Positions 1-8,190 of a stretch of DNA of 50,589 bases are shown one piece after another. Numbering within the stretch: the first letter of the stretch is position 1; every line of letters starts with the position of its first letter. Under the pieces are notes generated by a model. It ran no database searches. It worked only from the letters and a program-made list of their open reading frames with translations, and was not told the origin of the DNA. The position numbers were made by a program, and so were the translations under genes. Source of the DNA: Acidobacteriaceae bacterium (lineage in GTDB: Bacteria > Acidobacteriota > Terriglobia > Bryobacterales > Bryobacteraceae). Where the stretch lies: contig CAJCIT010000164.1 in NCBI GenBank assembly GCA_903970405.1, positions 1-50,589 of the forward strand, written 5' to 3'.

Positions 1-1
1 C

Positions 2-811
2 ACCGGCGTCGGCGCGGGTAGCCTCACCACGCCCATCCTGATGTTGGCGTTGGGTGTTCCTCCCGCTATTGCCGTTGGCTCGGCGCTCACCTTCGGCTTC
101 ATCGTGAAAATTATCGCCGCGCCGGTTTACCTGGTTCGAAAACAGGTCGATTGGCGAGTGCTCGGGTTCTTGCTCATGGGCGGCGTGCCTGGCGTCATCG
201 CGGGTTCGTTCCTGCTCGGCTCCCTGCAGAAAGTGGCGCGTGAGAACGTTATATACACCCTCATCGGAGGCGTCATCGGCCTAACCGCGCTCATTCATTT
301 ATGGCGGATGACCCGCCCAGGCTTCGAATCCCGCGGACGGGACCGTGCTCGCCTGCTCCCGTATTTCGCTTTGCCCATCGGCCTGGAGGTGGGCTTCTCG
401 TCGGCTGGCGCCGGCGCCCTGGGTTCACTCTTATTGCTTGGTTTCACCACTTTAACCACTGCCGCGGTTGTGGGTACCGATATTTGCTTCGGCCTGGTGC
501 TGTCACTCATCGGCGGGGGATTTCAGATCGGCAATGGCAATGTCGATGCCGCTCTGCTCCTGAAACTCTGCATCGGCGGCATCGCCGGCGCTGTCACCGG
601 CTCTTTCCTGGCTGGCCGCGTCGCGCAGAAACCGCTGCGGGTGGCGCTGCTGGTAATGCTGGTGATCCTCGGCGGACAACTCTTCTGGCGCGGCATTGTC
701 TCAAACGCGCCGCGCCCCGCCACGGTGGCCGGCCGCGCCCAGGCAGTAGCGGCGGCTACACCGGCTCGCGCATTGCTGAAGCCGGAAACACCAAGCGCAC
801 AGGCGCTTTAA
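2..811 (+). CDS. TauE/SafE family permease (5' end outside window)
   Basis: This is a polytopic inner-membrane protein of the TauE/SafE family, which exports or imports small anions such as sulfite or sulfoacetate; the substrate cannot be told from sequence. The frame is open from base 2, so the gene starts before the window. The first visible residues (TGVGAGSLTTPIL) are the glycine-rich N-terminal signature of the family, and a second repeat-like GxG segment (SSAGAGALGSLLLLGF) follows about 120 residues later, matching the internal duplication. Several hydrophobic helices are evident. The last ~35 residues are Ala/Pro-rich and probably cytoplasmic. The first in-window ATG at 41 is internal to the signature and is not the true start. 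The next gene follows after 67 bases on the same strand. Confidence 0.85.
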   Translation, partial: TGVGAGSLTTPILMLALGVPPAIAVGSALTFGFIVKIIAAPVYLVRKQVDWRVLGFLLMGGVPGVIAGSFLLGSLQKVARENVIYTLIGGVIGLTALIHLWRMTRPGFESRGRDRARLLPYFALPIGLEVGFSSAGAGALGSLLLLGFTTLTTAAVVGTDICFGLVLSLIGGGFQIGNGNVDAALLLKLCIGGIAGAVTGSFLAGRVAQKPLRVALLVMLVILGGQLFWRGIVSNAPRPATVAGRAQAVAAATPARALLKPETPSAQAL

Positions 812-878
812 GAACAAAAGCCACCCAAGGGTCCGGTAAAGTCGGGAACACGTCCGCGTCCCGACGCATCTCTCGCCT

Positions 879-1943
879 ATGCGGCTTTGGCCTTTCTTCG
901 TGTTCCTGTTCCTGACCGCCGCTCCCGCTCAGCAAGATGTGGTTCAGCCAAAGGAAGTTCAGCAGCCGGGAGTCCAGCAACCCGCCGTTCAGTCGGCTAA
1001 TCAGCCCCAAGCCACGATTCGAACCACTGTTCCCCTTGTCGTGGTGCCGGTGAGCGTTACGGACGCCAAGGGGAATCCTATCGATGGCCTTGGCGAAGAG
1101 GATTTCGTCGTTCTGGACGATGGTCAGCCCCGCAAGGTTCGGGTCGACGCAAGCGACGCCATCATCGCACCGCTCTCCGTGGTCATCGCCGTCCAAACCA
1201 GCGATATTTCTCAGCCCGCCCTCCTGAAAATCAGGCAAGTGGGCGCCCTCATTGCGGAATCCATCGCCGGCGCGAACGGCGAAGTTGCTGTGGTGGGTTA
1301 CAACAGCCAAGTCACCGTCTTGCGCAAGTTCACACGCGACCCTGACCAGGTCACCGACACGTTCGAAGATTTGAAGCCCGGCGGCGGCAACGGCGGCAAG
1401 ATGGTGGACGCCATCGCCAAGGCCGCGGACCTGCTGGAACATCGCCCATCCGAAAAGAGGCCCCTCTCGCGCCGGACCGTCATTTTCGTGATCGGCGAGA
1501 CCAAGGACCGCGGCAGTGAAGCCAAGTTGGCCGACGTCATTGACCGGACTCAGCGGCTTGCCACCACCATCTATGGCCTTTCTTACTCGGCGTACGCCAG
1601 CGCCTTCACCACCAAAGGCAGCGACTATGAGGCGCCCAATCGTGCCTTTAACCCGCTCATGGCGATCATAGAGGTGGCCCGCCTCGCCAAAGGGAACACG
1701 ATGGAGGCTCTAGTTACTGCCACCGGCGGCCAGCGCCTCGGTTTTGAAACCAAGCACAAGCTGGAGAATGACCTGCTCGCCTTGAGCAAGGAAATCCATA
1801 GCCGCTACTATGTCTCGTTCACGCCAACGGAATCTGACCAACCCGTCTTCCATCGCCTTCGCATCACGATTCGTAGCCAGCCGGCAGCCAACGTCCACGC
1901 GCGGCCTGGCTATTGGACCGGCCTGGAGCACGCGCCAGCGTGA
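879..1943 (+). CDS. Secreted VWFA-related protein (acidobacterial type), MIDAS degenerate
   Basis: A 354-residue exported protein with an N-terminal signal peptide (hydrophobic residues 4-16, then AAPAQQ). After a Gln/Pro-rich linker comes the pattern of the VWFA-related acidobacterial family: a small beta region (TVPLVVVPVSVTDAKGNPI...DFVVLDDGQPRKV) followed by a von Willebrand A-like fold from about residue 97 to 320, ending in a Tyr-rich SRYYVSFTP strand. In typical members the first strand reads LxxDTSGS and binds metal; here it reads VIAVQTSDIS, so the first MIDAS aspartate is replaced by Gln106. Metal-dependent adhesion is therefore doubtful. No convincing Shine-Dalgarno precedes the ATG. 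A hairpin terminator lies about 115 bases downstream. Function is unknown; the family is abundant in acidobacteria and is usually secreted. Confidence 0.8.
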   Translation: MRLWPFFVFLFLTAAPAQQDVVQPKEVQQPGVQQPAVQSANQPQATIRTTVPLVVVPVSVTDAKGNPIDGLGEEDFVVLDDGQPRKVRVDASDAIIAPLSVVIAVQTSDISQPALLKIRQVGALIAESIAGANGEVAVVGYNSQVTVLRKFTRDPDQVTDTFEDLKPGGGNGGKMVDAIAKAADLLEHRPSEKRPLSRRTVIFVIGETKDRGSEAKLADVIDRTQRLATTIYGLSYSAYASAFTTKGSDYEAPNRAFNPLMAIIEVARLAKGNTMEALVTATGGQRLGFETKHKLENDLLALSKEIHSRYYVSFTPTESDQPVFHRLRITIRSQPAANVHARPGYWTGLEHAPA

Positions 1944-2058
1944 ACCCCGCAACAGCCGGCCGCCGGTCACGATAGAAGGCTCAGCTATACTGAAATTGCC
2001 CCGATCAGAAGGGGACCACTCAGTCACAACTCTAGGGTCGAATCCGATCGACACGACG

Positions 2059-2086
2059 AAAGGGAGAGTTCACGCTCTCCCTTTTT
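2059..2086 (+). terminator. Rho-independent terminator after the VWFA gene
   Basis: A hairpin with arms AAAGGGAGAG and CTCTCCCTTT around a 6-base loop (TTCACG), running into a T-rich tail (CTTTTTCTTT). It lies 115 bases after the VWFA stop. Because the A-rich 5' arm base pairs with the T tail it could work weakly in both directions, but the gene to the right is on the minus strand and ends about 190 bases away. Confidence 0.7.
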
Positions 2087-2108
2087 CTTTAGCGTCGATA
2101 TTGCCGGG

Positions 2109-2174
2109 CACTGGCTAAAGCCTGCGCCACCAGTTGCGCGGGTAAATGTATAGTGGCACAGGCTTTAGCCAGTG
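2109..2174. repeat. REP-like inverted repeat, GGCTAAAGCC family
   Basis: Two 22-base arms (2109-2130 and 2153-2174) are reverse complements with one mismatch, separated by 22 bases. Each arm holds the core GGCTAAAGCC, or its near-palindromic complement GGCTTTAGCC. A second, shorter copy of the same core is at 49837-49860. It sits between the 3' ends of two convergent genes, the usual place for REP elements. It is too long and has no T tract, so I do not call it a terminator. Confidence 0.7.
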
Positions 2175-2273
2175 AAAGGATTTTGCTCTGTCTCCTATTC
2201 CTTTTGTGGCCGGGTGATCCCTGCCAGCGCTAGCTAGCCGCAGTATCTTGCTGCATTCAAGTTTTTGGACTAC

Positions 2274-3512
2274 CTACACGAACAACTCGTGCACCGGTTC
2301 TATTCCGGGCTCGATCAGCGGAATCGGCTGTGCCTGTCCGTCGGGAAGTTCCGTCGCAAGGTCGATGCCCAAACCCTTATAGATGGTAGCCGCGATCTCA
2401 GCAGGCGACGTCGGCCGGTCTTTCGGAGCGGCGCCTCTGTCGTCGGAGGAGCCGATGATCTGCCCGCCGCGAATACCGCCGCCGGCCATCAGCATGCTCC
2501 AGCACTGGGGCCAGTGGTCGCGCCCGCCGGCCGGGTTGATCTTCGGCGTGCGTCCAAACTCGCCGGCGCCCACCACCATGGTGTTCTCAAGCAGGCCGCG
2601 CTCACTCAGTTCAGAGAGCAATGAACTATAGGCCATATCGAACATCGGTCCCACCCGGCCGCCGTAACACGCGATGGGGCTGAAGGGCTTCGCCCCATGA
2701 ATATCCCACGTGATTTCGTTGAAGACTGTCTCAAACATGTTCACGGTAACGAATCGCACGCCCGCTTCCACCAGCCGGCGCGCCAGCAAGCAGCTTTGCC
2801 CGAACCGATTCAACCCATACTTTTCGCGGACGTCCTGCGGTTCGCGCCGCAAGTCAAAGGCCTCGCGCGCCTTCTGCGATAACATCGGCGCCTGGGACGG
2901 GCCGCCCGGGTCGTGAATACCCGGGTCATGAACAAAGGGGTCAGAGCGATGCCCCAGGAAACCGGCAGTCTGACCGTGCGGCATGTTGCTGCCCGTGTTG
3001 CCGATGGGTCCCGGCAACAACACATGCGAAGGAACATCGCTGCGCTGGCCCTTCAGCTTTGTCAACACGCAGCCAATGTGCGGATACTCAATATTGCCTT
3101 CGAACAGCCGCCCTGTCTGCATCATCTGGTAGCCGGCCGCGTGGACGGCCTCTCCGGTGCGATACATCCCACGCATAATGGCAAACTTGTCCGCGATCCG
3201 CGCCATGCGCGGGAAGATCTCTGAAATCTCGATTCCCGGCACGTTCGTCTTGATTGGCTGATACGGCCCCCGAATCTCCCGTGGCGCGCCAGGCTTCATG
3301 TCCCACGTGTCGAGCTGTGACGGCCCACCCACCAGCGCTAAGAAGATACAGTTAGCATCGGCCTTCGCCTTAGCCACGCCGCCCCTCGCCCTGCGGCCCG
3401 TGAACTGTGTCAGGCCCAAGCCGGTCGCGGAGAGCGATCCGGCATGCAAAAAGTCGCGGCGTCGCATTCCATTGCGGAACTCAGCGGACTTGTCAGAGTC
3501 AGAGCGGAACAT
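2274..3512 (-). CDS. DUF1501 domain protein, Tat-exported
   Basis: A 412-residue protein of the DUF1501 family, which belongs to the alkaline-phosphatase/sulfatase-like fold and is common in Planctomycetes and Acidobacteria; no reaction is established. The N-terminus carries a twin-arginine signal (RRRDFLHAGSLSATGLGL, about residues 17-34), so export is expected in folded form. Family motifs visible include CIFLALVGGPSQLDTWDMKP near residue 60, ARRLVEAGVRFVTV, and the C-terminal GAGEFGRTPKINPAGGRDHW. The start at 3512 has an upstream GAGAGG at good spacing; a second Met directly before the RRRDF motif is an alternative. The usual DUF1553/DUF1549 partner gene is not adjacent, since the neighbouring genes on both sides are unrelated. 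Confidence 0.88.
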   Translation of the reverse strand: MFRSDSDKSAEFRNGMRRRDFLHAGSLSATGLGLTQFTGRRARGGVAKAKADANCIFLALVGGPSQLDTWDMKPGAPREIRGPYQPIKTNVPGIEISEIFPRMARIADKFAIMRGMYRTGEAVHAAGYQMMQTGRLFEGNIEYPHIGCVLTKLKGQRSDVPSHVLLPGPIGNTGSNMPHGQTAGFLGHRSDPFVHDPGIHDPGGPSQAPMLSQKAREAFDLRREPQDVREKYGLNRFGQSCLLARRLVEAGVRFVTVNMFETVFNEITWDIHGAKPFSPIACYGGRVGPMFDMAYSSLLSELSERGLLENTMVVGAGEFGRTPKINPAGGRDHWPQCWSMLMAGGGIRGGQIIGSSDDRGAAPKDRPTSPAEIAATIYKGLGIDLATELPDGQAQPIPLIEPGIEPVHELFV

Positions 3513-3956
3513 TCGGTAAACCTCTCGGCCCAGCAGGGTGATTACGAGTCTATAACCTCGGCGGGAGCAAGGCTCCCACCTCGCCTGTGAGTTGGATAGA
3601 AGTTTTCCGGGCTGTCAGAGATCTACGCCGACACATTGGCGGCCGTCGGTCTCAACGCTGCTGGAACCCAATGCAAAACGAGAACGAGATCCCCGTTACG
3701 CTGCATGAAACGTCTAGCGCTCGCGCTAATACGGAACCTTGATTTGGCAAGGCGTGTTGTGGACTTCAGCCAGGGCCGTTCGAGCGCCGAAGCCTGAGGT
3801 AGACAATTGGAATATCTGGTTTGAGCGCGGCGTGTCACTAACGACTGGGCTGGCTGCGAGAAGGCTCTTGACCACTTGATTCGCGACTAGATTAAGCTAT
3901 GGCAGAAGCTTGGCGGCTTGCCAAAGTACCTGCCGCGGAAAGCAGGCTGAGATTGC
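3513..3956. other. Intergenic region with small hairpin; no recognised gene
   Basis: 444 bases between DUF1501 and DUF2779, both on the minus strand. A perfect hairpin GGGAGC-AAG-GCTCCC lies at 3563-3577 just upstream of the DUF1501 start, without a T tract; it could be REP-like. A 71-codon minus frame at 3623-3838 and short plus frames through the same stretch have no recognisable motif, and I treat them as non-coding. A CTGAG-ATTG-CTCAG hairpin at about 3947-3960 overlaps the DUF2779 stop. Confidence 0.4.
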
Positions 3957-5462
3957 TCAGCCATGGCCACGCTTCATTCGCGAGTCCCTGAGCCGTTCCA
4001 GAATCTTCACCATTGCCAGCGTGTCTTGGCGGCAGTAAGCCAACAATCCCGCTTTCAATCGTTGCCGTTCGGCTGGCTCGAGTTTGCCTCGGGTAATCTG
4101 CTCCCAGGTGAGACCGGCTTCATTTCCGTCAGCGACATCCATGCCTTCGTAAGTCATGTTCGGCACCAGAGCCGGCAGCACTGTCTTGATTGAGAACGAC
4201 CCTCGAAACTCGGGGTGATACACGTTCCTTCTGATAAAGGGCAACAAGTCCCACAGGCGTCCCCGAATGCCTTTGATGCGTTCCCCATATTCCGGAGACC
4301 TATCAGCCAATTCGCTCAGACGCTGCGATTCGAAAGAGCCGTTGTAGACCACGATCTGCCCACGCTTCCCCAGAACCGCGCAGAGGGACTCAATAAACTT
4401 CGGGCGCGGATCAAGCTCATCGCCGGCCAGAAACTCGAAGTGTTCGAGATCGGACGAATTCGTTGACTGCCGATGGACAGACCATTGGAAAGGAATCTGC
4501 GAGTAAGGCCACATCCCGGCGAATCGGGGAATTGCCGGATAGATCGACTCGAAGTCCATGAAGAAGAGCGGGTACTTCAGCTCCGATAGCTCCTCCCGCA
4601 GCGCGTCGCTAATCCACGTTTGACCCGTTGTGACCACCGCGCGCATCCGCGCCTGATGTTCGGTAAGCGGGAAGTCTTCCGGGATCTTGTTAATGATGGT
4701 CACGCCTAGATCAATGAGAGCTTGGTGTTTCTTGCTGCTCAGCCTTGGGAGAAATGAGATGTGGTGCTCCGGCGGCTCAGGGTTGCAATGGCCGAAGAAC
4801 TCACAAGGATATGGGTCGGTACATTGGGGACCCGGCCGAATATCGGGTGCAGCAGATTGAGCTAAAACCTTCCGTTGGGCCTTCAGAAGTCTGGGTACAT
4901 CGGCGCCGATCTTCTTGACCTGACCTGTCTGGTTGCGGATTGTAAAGAGCGCCGCCAAAGCGTGCTGCTTCCCGTCATAGCGGTAATCGCGATTCAGGTG
5001 CATGAGACAGGCCGACGAAACATCAACACCGCAGGCGCTGAGAACGTAGTGTTGGATGGCAAGATCGAACAGGTGGTACGGCTTCACGTCGACTGACGAC
5101 TTCACTTCTATCAATCGCCAGCGGTTTCCGGGACGGCGCTGAAGGATGTCCACTCGTACCAGCACATTGGAATATTGGAATGCCGCCTCGAAGATAGCGG
5201 GGACGGAAGAATCGGCCATCAGGCTAGCCGTGTTTGCAAGAGCTTCGTCAATCCGTGTTTCAAAGCCGACAAGGACACCGCCTGGAAACCTGCCCTGAGC
5301 GAGGATTCCGACCTCCTGACCCTGCTCAAGGCGCGCCTCCTGCTCGTCTTCAGCTTCCTGCGCAAGTTCCGGTTGGTGAACCTGAAAGTAAAGTCGCCTC
5401 AAGCACTGGATGCCGGCGACGAACTTCGATTTCGATATGCGAATGGGAGCTGGCGCTGGCAT
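3957..5462 (-). CDS. DUF2779 protein: Cas4-like nuclease plus DEDDy exonuclease domain
   Basis: A 501-residue protein matching DUF2779. The N-terminal half looks like a PD-(D/E)XK nuclease of the Cas4/AddB kind: D105 (VRVDIL), E119 and K121 (LIEVKSS), Q137, plus one early cysteine (C20, GIQCLRRLYF) and a later trio C214-x5-C220-x5-C226 that would hold an iron-sulfur cluster. The C-terminal half resembles a DEDDy 3'-5' exonuclease: motif I D303-F-E305 (FFMDFES), motif II around YNGSFES (372-379), and motif III Y476-C-R-Q-D480. A role in DNA or RNA processing, repair or defence is inferred; no substrate is known. It is monocistronic, starting at an ATG downstream of an AT-rich stretch. A decayed toxin-antitoxin locus lies just beyond its 5' side. 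Confidence 0.85.
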   Translation of the reverse strand: MPAPAPIRISKSKFVAGIQCLRRLYFQVHQPELAQEAEDEQEARLEQGQEVGILAQGRFPGGVLVGFETRIDEALANTASLMADSSVPAIFEAAFQYSNVLVRVDILQRRPGNRWRLIEVKSSVDVKPYHLFDLAIQHYVLSACGVDVSSACLMHLNRDYRYDGKQHALAALFTIRNQTGQVKKIGADVPRLLKAQRKVLAQSAAPDIRPGPQCTDPYPCEFFGHCNPEPPEHHISFLPRLSSKKHQALIDLGVTIINKIPEDFPLTEHQARMRAVVTTGQTWISDALREELSELKYPLFFMDFESIYPAIPRFAGMWPYSQIPFQWSVHRQSTNSSDLEHFEFLAGDELDPRPKFIESLCAVLGKRGQIVVYNGSFESQRLSELADRSPEYGERIKGIRGRLWDLLPFIRRNVYHPEFRGSFSIKTVLPALVPNMTYEGMDVADGNEAGLTWEQITRGKLEPAERQRLKAGLLAYCRQDTLAMVKILERLRDSRMKRGHG

Positions 5463-5689
5463 GGAAGAGCGATCACAACGCCGTATTTTTTACCGATTCC
5501 GGCTGACGTGTCGTTAGATTGCGATTATGCTTTGATTGTGCATTATTCATCACGGCGCGTTCGGGGCGCCGCGCCCCGGTGCATGGTACCGTGCGGCGTC
5601 GAGGTAGTTGGTCACCTTTGCCGCCCGATGAGAGGCCATAACAAGTTTAGGGACGATAGCTCAGAACGATTGCGTCTCCGCCCCCTGAG
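5463..5689. other. Upstream region of DUF2779 gene with two palindromes
   Basis: An AT-rich stretch (about 5510-5552) probably holds the minus-strand promoter of the DUF2779 gene, although I cannot point to convincing -35/-10 boxes. Two palindromes follow: CGGGGCG-CCG-CGCCCCG at 5562-5578 and GCATGGTACCGTGC at 5581-5594 (one mismatched pair). No gene is recognised here. Confidence 0.4.
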
Positions 5690-5845
5690 CTGCCAGCGCT
5701 GCCAATCGCGGCCGGGTGCTATTCGTGGCGTGGACGCCCCGCGGCGAGCGGACGCACCCGGTGACTGCGTTTGAGGCAAACCGCAAAACTCGCACCGCGT
5801 ATGAGAGGAGACGTCATGAAGAAAAACAGCAGCAAAGCAAATTGA
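5689..5845 (+). pseudogene. Remnant of BrnT-like toxin (C-terminal part only)
   Basis: The plus frame open after a TGA at 5686-5688 encodes GRVLFVAWTPRGERTHPVTA followed by FEANRKTRTAYERRRHEE. This matches the C-terminal end of BrnT-type or related small RelE-like toxins (pattern LxVVxTPRGxRIRxITAxxAxxxERxxYE). The N-terminal half with the DExK/HG core is absent, and upstream codons hit a stop, so the gene is truncated. Removing one base from the A5 run at 5822-5826 would give this frame a TGA at 5843-5845, overlapping the antitoxin start by about 30 bases as expected for such pairs. Family assignment rests on about 38 residues and is tentative. Confidence 0.5.
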
Positions 5846-6068
5846 GGCGGAAGCAGCCTTCGCCGCGGACCTTTATCGCGGCCGCGCTGCGCTCAACAGC
5901 AAAGCGCAGAAGCTTCTGGCGACCGGCTCGCGCCAGGTTACGATCCGCCTGAGTAACAGCGAAATTGCGCGCGCAAAGCAGCAGGCGGAAGCCAAAGGGC
6001 TCCGCTATCAGACATACATCAAAATGCTGCTGCACGAAGCGCTCTTGCGAAATCCAGTCGGTCGCTAA
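5816..6068 (+). pseudogene. Ribbon-helix-helix (CopG/BrnA-like) antitoxin, frameshifted
   Basis: ATG at 5816 has a good Shine-Dalgarno (GAGAGGAGA), but its frame stops after nine codons. The +1-shifted frame is open to TAA at 6066-6068 and encodes QVTIRLSNSEIARAKQQAEA followed by KGLRYQTYIKMLLHEALL, a textbook ribbon-helix-helix antitoxin C-terminus that would bind its own promoter and neutralise the upstream toxin. That frame has no start codon of its own after the TGA at 5817. Deleting one A from the A5 tract at 5822-5826 joins ATG to this frame, giving an 83-residue protein beginning MKKTAAKQIEAEAAF. Hence either a real one-base insertion or a sequencing error in the homopolymer. Confidence 0.7.
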
Positions 6069-6163
6069 CGGCCATTTAACTGACATATCGGACCGAAAAC
6101 TTTCGTCGTTGAAGCACCGCTACCGACAGCCCGGCCACGCCGCTACTCCCACCTCATCCAATC

Positions 6164-7996
6164 TCATCCCGCACCTTGGCTTGGAACGGCTATGGGCGGG
6201 GCCCACGGGGCAAAGCCGGGTACCTTGAGCCGGCGCATGAAAACCTGCGTGCCGTCAGTCACGTAAAGAACATCGAAATGCTCACCACCGAAGCAGAGGC
6301 TGCGCACTGTCCCAATTGGCGTAGGCAGCGGCAGAATAGCGCGGACCCTGCCGTTTTGGTCACAAACCTGGATGCCCATGCCAGTTGCCACATAGAGATT
6401 GCCGTGTGTGTCGACGGCAAGATCCCCGGCGCCGCTCTCATTGGAAATGTCCGTCATGTGCAGCCAATAGTACGCCTGTTTGTCACCCAGAGAGCCGTCA
6501 GGCTGAACGACAAAGCTGTAAATCCATTTCGTGCTTTTCTCCGCGGCGAAGAACAAAGAGCCATCGGGTGAAGAGGCCACTCCGGAGGCGGAAAGAAGAC
6601 CCTGGTCCACCACCTTTTTGTCGCCGCCCTTGACCCGCCAAATCCGGCTGGGCATATCGCTGTGCGCGCCGGGTTCGCTCACATAAAGCGTGCCATCGTG
6701 CGTCACGATGATGCCGCGGCCCGCGATGCCTTCGGCAACCGTCCGGCTACCGCTCTGGGGATTCAACGCAATGATTCTTCTCTCGCTTGGGACAACGCCG
6801 TACAGCATCCCATCAGGACCAAAGGCCTGGCCAACAATCGCGGGCGCCCGCGGGAGGATGACGGCCGGCTTGCCGTCGGTGGCGACGCGATAAATTCTAT
6901 GCGCGGGCGCATCGCTCAAGTAGACGTCGCCCTTAGCATCCGCGGCTAGCCCGGCTGCGCTTTGGAAGGATTGTGGCAATTTCCGCCACCCCTCATCGGG
7001 CAAGGTGATTTCCTGAAGCGTGCTGTTCTTTGACACACCACTCTTGATAGCCGCCGGATAGTCACGCCACAACCAACGCATGACATCGGGAAAAATGATC
7101 TGCCCAGGGCGTCCGTCATGCCCGTGCACGCCCCAGGCGTGGGCAACGTCATAGCCGGCAAAAGTCAGGGCCGACTCCATATTCAGATTTGCGTCGTACC
7201 AGGAGCCAAAGAGCGGGTTCCAGGCATCGGTCGAGCCGTCTTCGAGGAATATGCGAATCGGTTTTGGATCTGTCTTGCGAATTAACGCCGGGTATTCGTG
7301 GCCGCCGCGCATGGAAACAAAAGTCCCGATGACGGAATAGACGCGGGTGAATTGATCCGGACGTTGCCAGGCCAATGTGAAGGAACCGATGCCGCCGGTG
7401 CTGCCCCCGGTGGCGGCATGGTCGTTCCCATCGGACGATAGCTTGATCGGCCTGCCGTCCCGTGTGGTCAGCTTCTGTACCGCCGGCAGCACCTCGTTGA
7501 GGACAAAGTCGGGAAAACGATCGTTCACACTATCGAACTCGTAGGAACGATTGAAGCGAATCGCGCGGCGATTGGGCGTTCCAATGGGGTCTTTCCAGAC
7601 CGTACCGGAACTGATGCCGACGCCAATGATGACCGGCACTTCCTTCCTCGCGATGAGGTTATCGAGCACGGCGCCCTCATACGCGCCGATGCCATCGAGC
7701 TTGATCAAGAGACAGGCGGGTCTTGATGGATCATACTGGGCGGGCACGTAGACCTGAAAATTGTTCACCGTGCCTGGATAGATTTTCGAATCGGTGATGG
7801 CGCCTTGAAGAAACTCGCCGTGAGGAACACTGGGGTCTGGCTTGCCGTCATCGGGCGGAAAAGGCCCCGCGAGTTCACCCTGGATTTTCTTTACCAGTGC
7901 ATCCGGATCGACCGGATGTGGCACTTGCGCGTGAAGGGTGTAAAGAGCGACCGGCAGCAGGGCAAGCCAGATGTTGGGACGACGCAGGTCAGGCAT
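6164..7996 (-). CDS. Secreted esterase fused to SMP-30/NHL-type beta-propeller
   Basis: A 610-residue two-domain exported enzyme with a signal peptide at residues 1-23 (ends LHAQ). Residues about 50-315 form an alpha/beta hydrolase of the enterochelin-esterase (Fes/esterase D) type: nucleophile elbow GGSTGG with Ser199, acid residue probably in FLEDGSTDAW, and His in WGVHGHDGRPG. Residues about 340-600 form a gluconolactonase/SMP-30-like six-bladed propeller with repeats such as GLAADAKGDVYLSDAPAHRI, GPDGMLYGVV and GDLAVDTHGNLYVAT. It probably hydrolyses an ester or lactone, perhaps a sugar-acid ester, in the periplasm; the substrate is not deducible. It appears to be a single gene, with 194 bases to the upstream gene and convergent with the TA remnant. 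Confidence 0.82.
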   Translation of the reverse strand: MPDLRRPNIWLALLPVALYTLHAQVPHPVDPDALVKKIQGELAGPFPPDDGKPDPSVPHGEFLQGAITDSKIYPGTVNNFQVYVPAQYDPSRPACLLIKLDGIGAYEGAVLDNLIARKEVPVIIGVGISSGTVWKDPIGTPNRRAIRFNRSYEFDSVNDRFPDFVLNEVLPAVQKLTTRDGRPIKLSSDGNDHAATGGSTGGIGSFTLAWQRPDQFTRVYSVIGTFVSMRGGHEYPALIRKTDPKPIRIFLEDGSTDAWNPLFGSWYDANLNMESALTFAGYDVAHAWGVHGHDGRPGQIIFPDVMRWLWRDYPAAIKSGVSKNSTLQEITLPDEGWRKLPQSFQSAAGLAADAKGDVYLSDAPAHRIYRVATDGKPAVILPRAPAIVGQAFGPDGMLYGVVPSERRIIALNPQSGSRTVAEGIAGRGIIVTHDGTLYVSEPGAHSDMPSRIWRVKGGDKKVVDQGLLSASGVASSPDGSLFFAAEKSTKWIYSFVVQPDGSLGDKQAYYWLHMTDISNESGAGDLAVDTHGNLYVATGMGIQVCDQNGRVRAILPLPTPIGTVRSLCFGGEHFDVLYVTDGTQVFMRRLKVPGFAPWAPPIAVPSQGAG

Positions 7997-8190
7997 GACA
8001 CTTTGAGAATAGACTCCCGGATTTTGTGGCGGGCCAGGAATGCGCGTTGGGCATCAGTCTGCATCGGTGCTATCCATCGAACTAACTGCTGTTCTTCTGA
8101 CGGCGTGCTCGTCATGGAAGGTCCGGCTTAATCATGGTCCACGCGCCGCGCTCGAAGGATGGAGCCCGTGATTTCAATGATTGGCGATCC

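Noticed and set aside
756-1442. 228-codon minus-strand frame opposite the VWFA gene
   Set aside because: Shadow frame; the plus strand has a signal peptide and family pattern.
3623-3838. 71-codon minus-strand frame between DUF1501 and DUF2779
   Set aside because: No ribosome site or family resemblance; an equally long plus frame crosses the same bases.
5650-5725. tRNA-like start GGGACGATAGCTCAG
   Set aside because: The first 15 bases resemble a tRNA 5' end, but no matching acceptor strand, anticodon arm or T-loop follows.
7891-8115. 74-codon minus-strand frame upstream of the esterase
   Set aside because: Overlaps the esterase signal peptide in another frame and has no recognisable motif.
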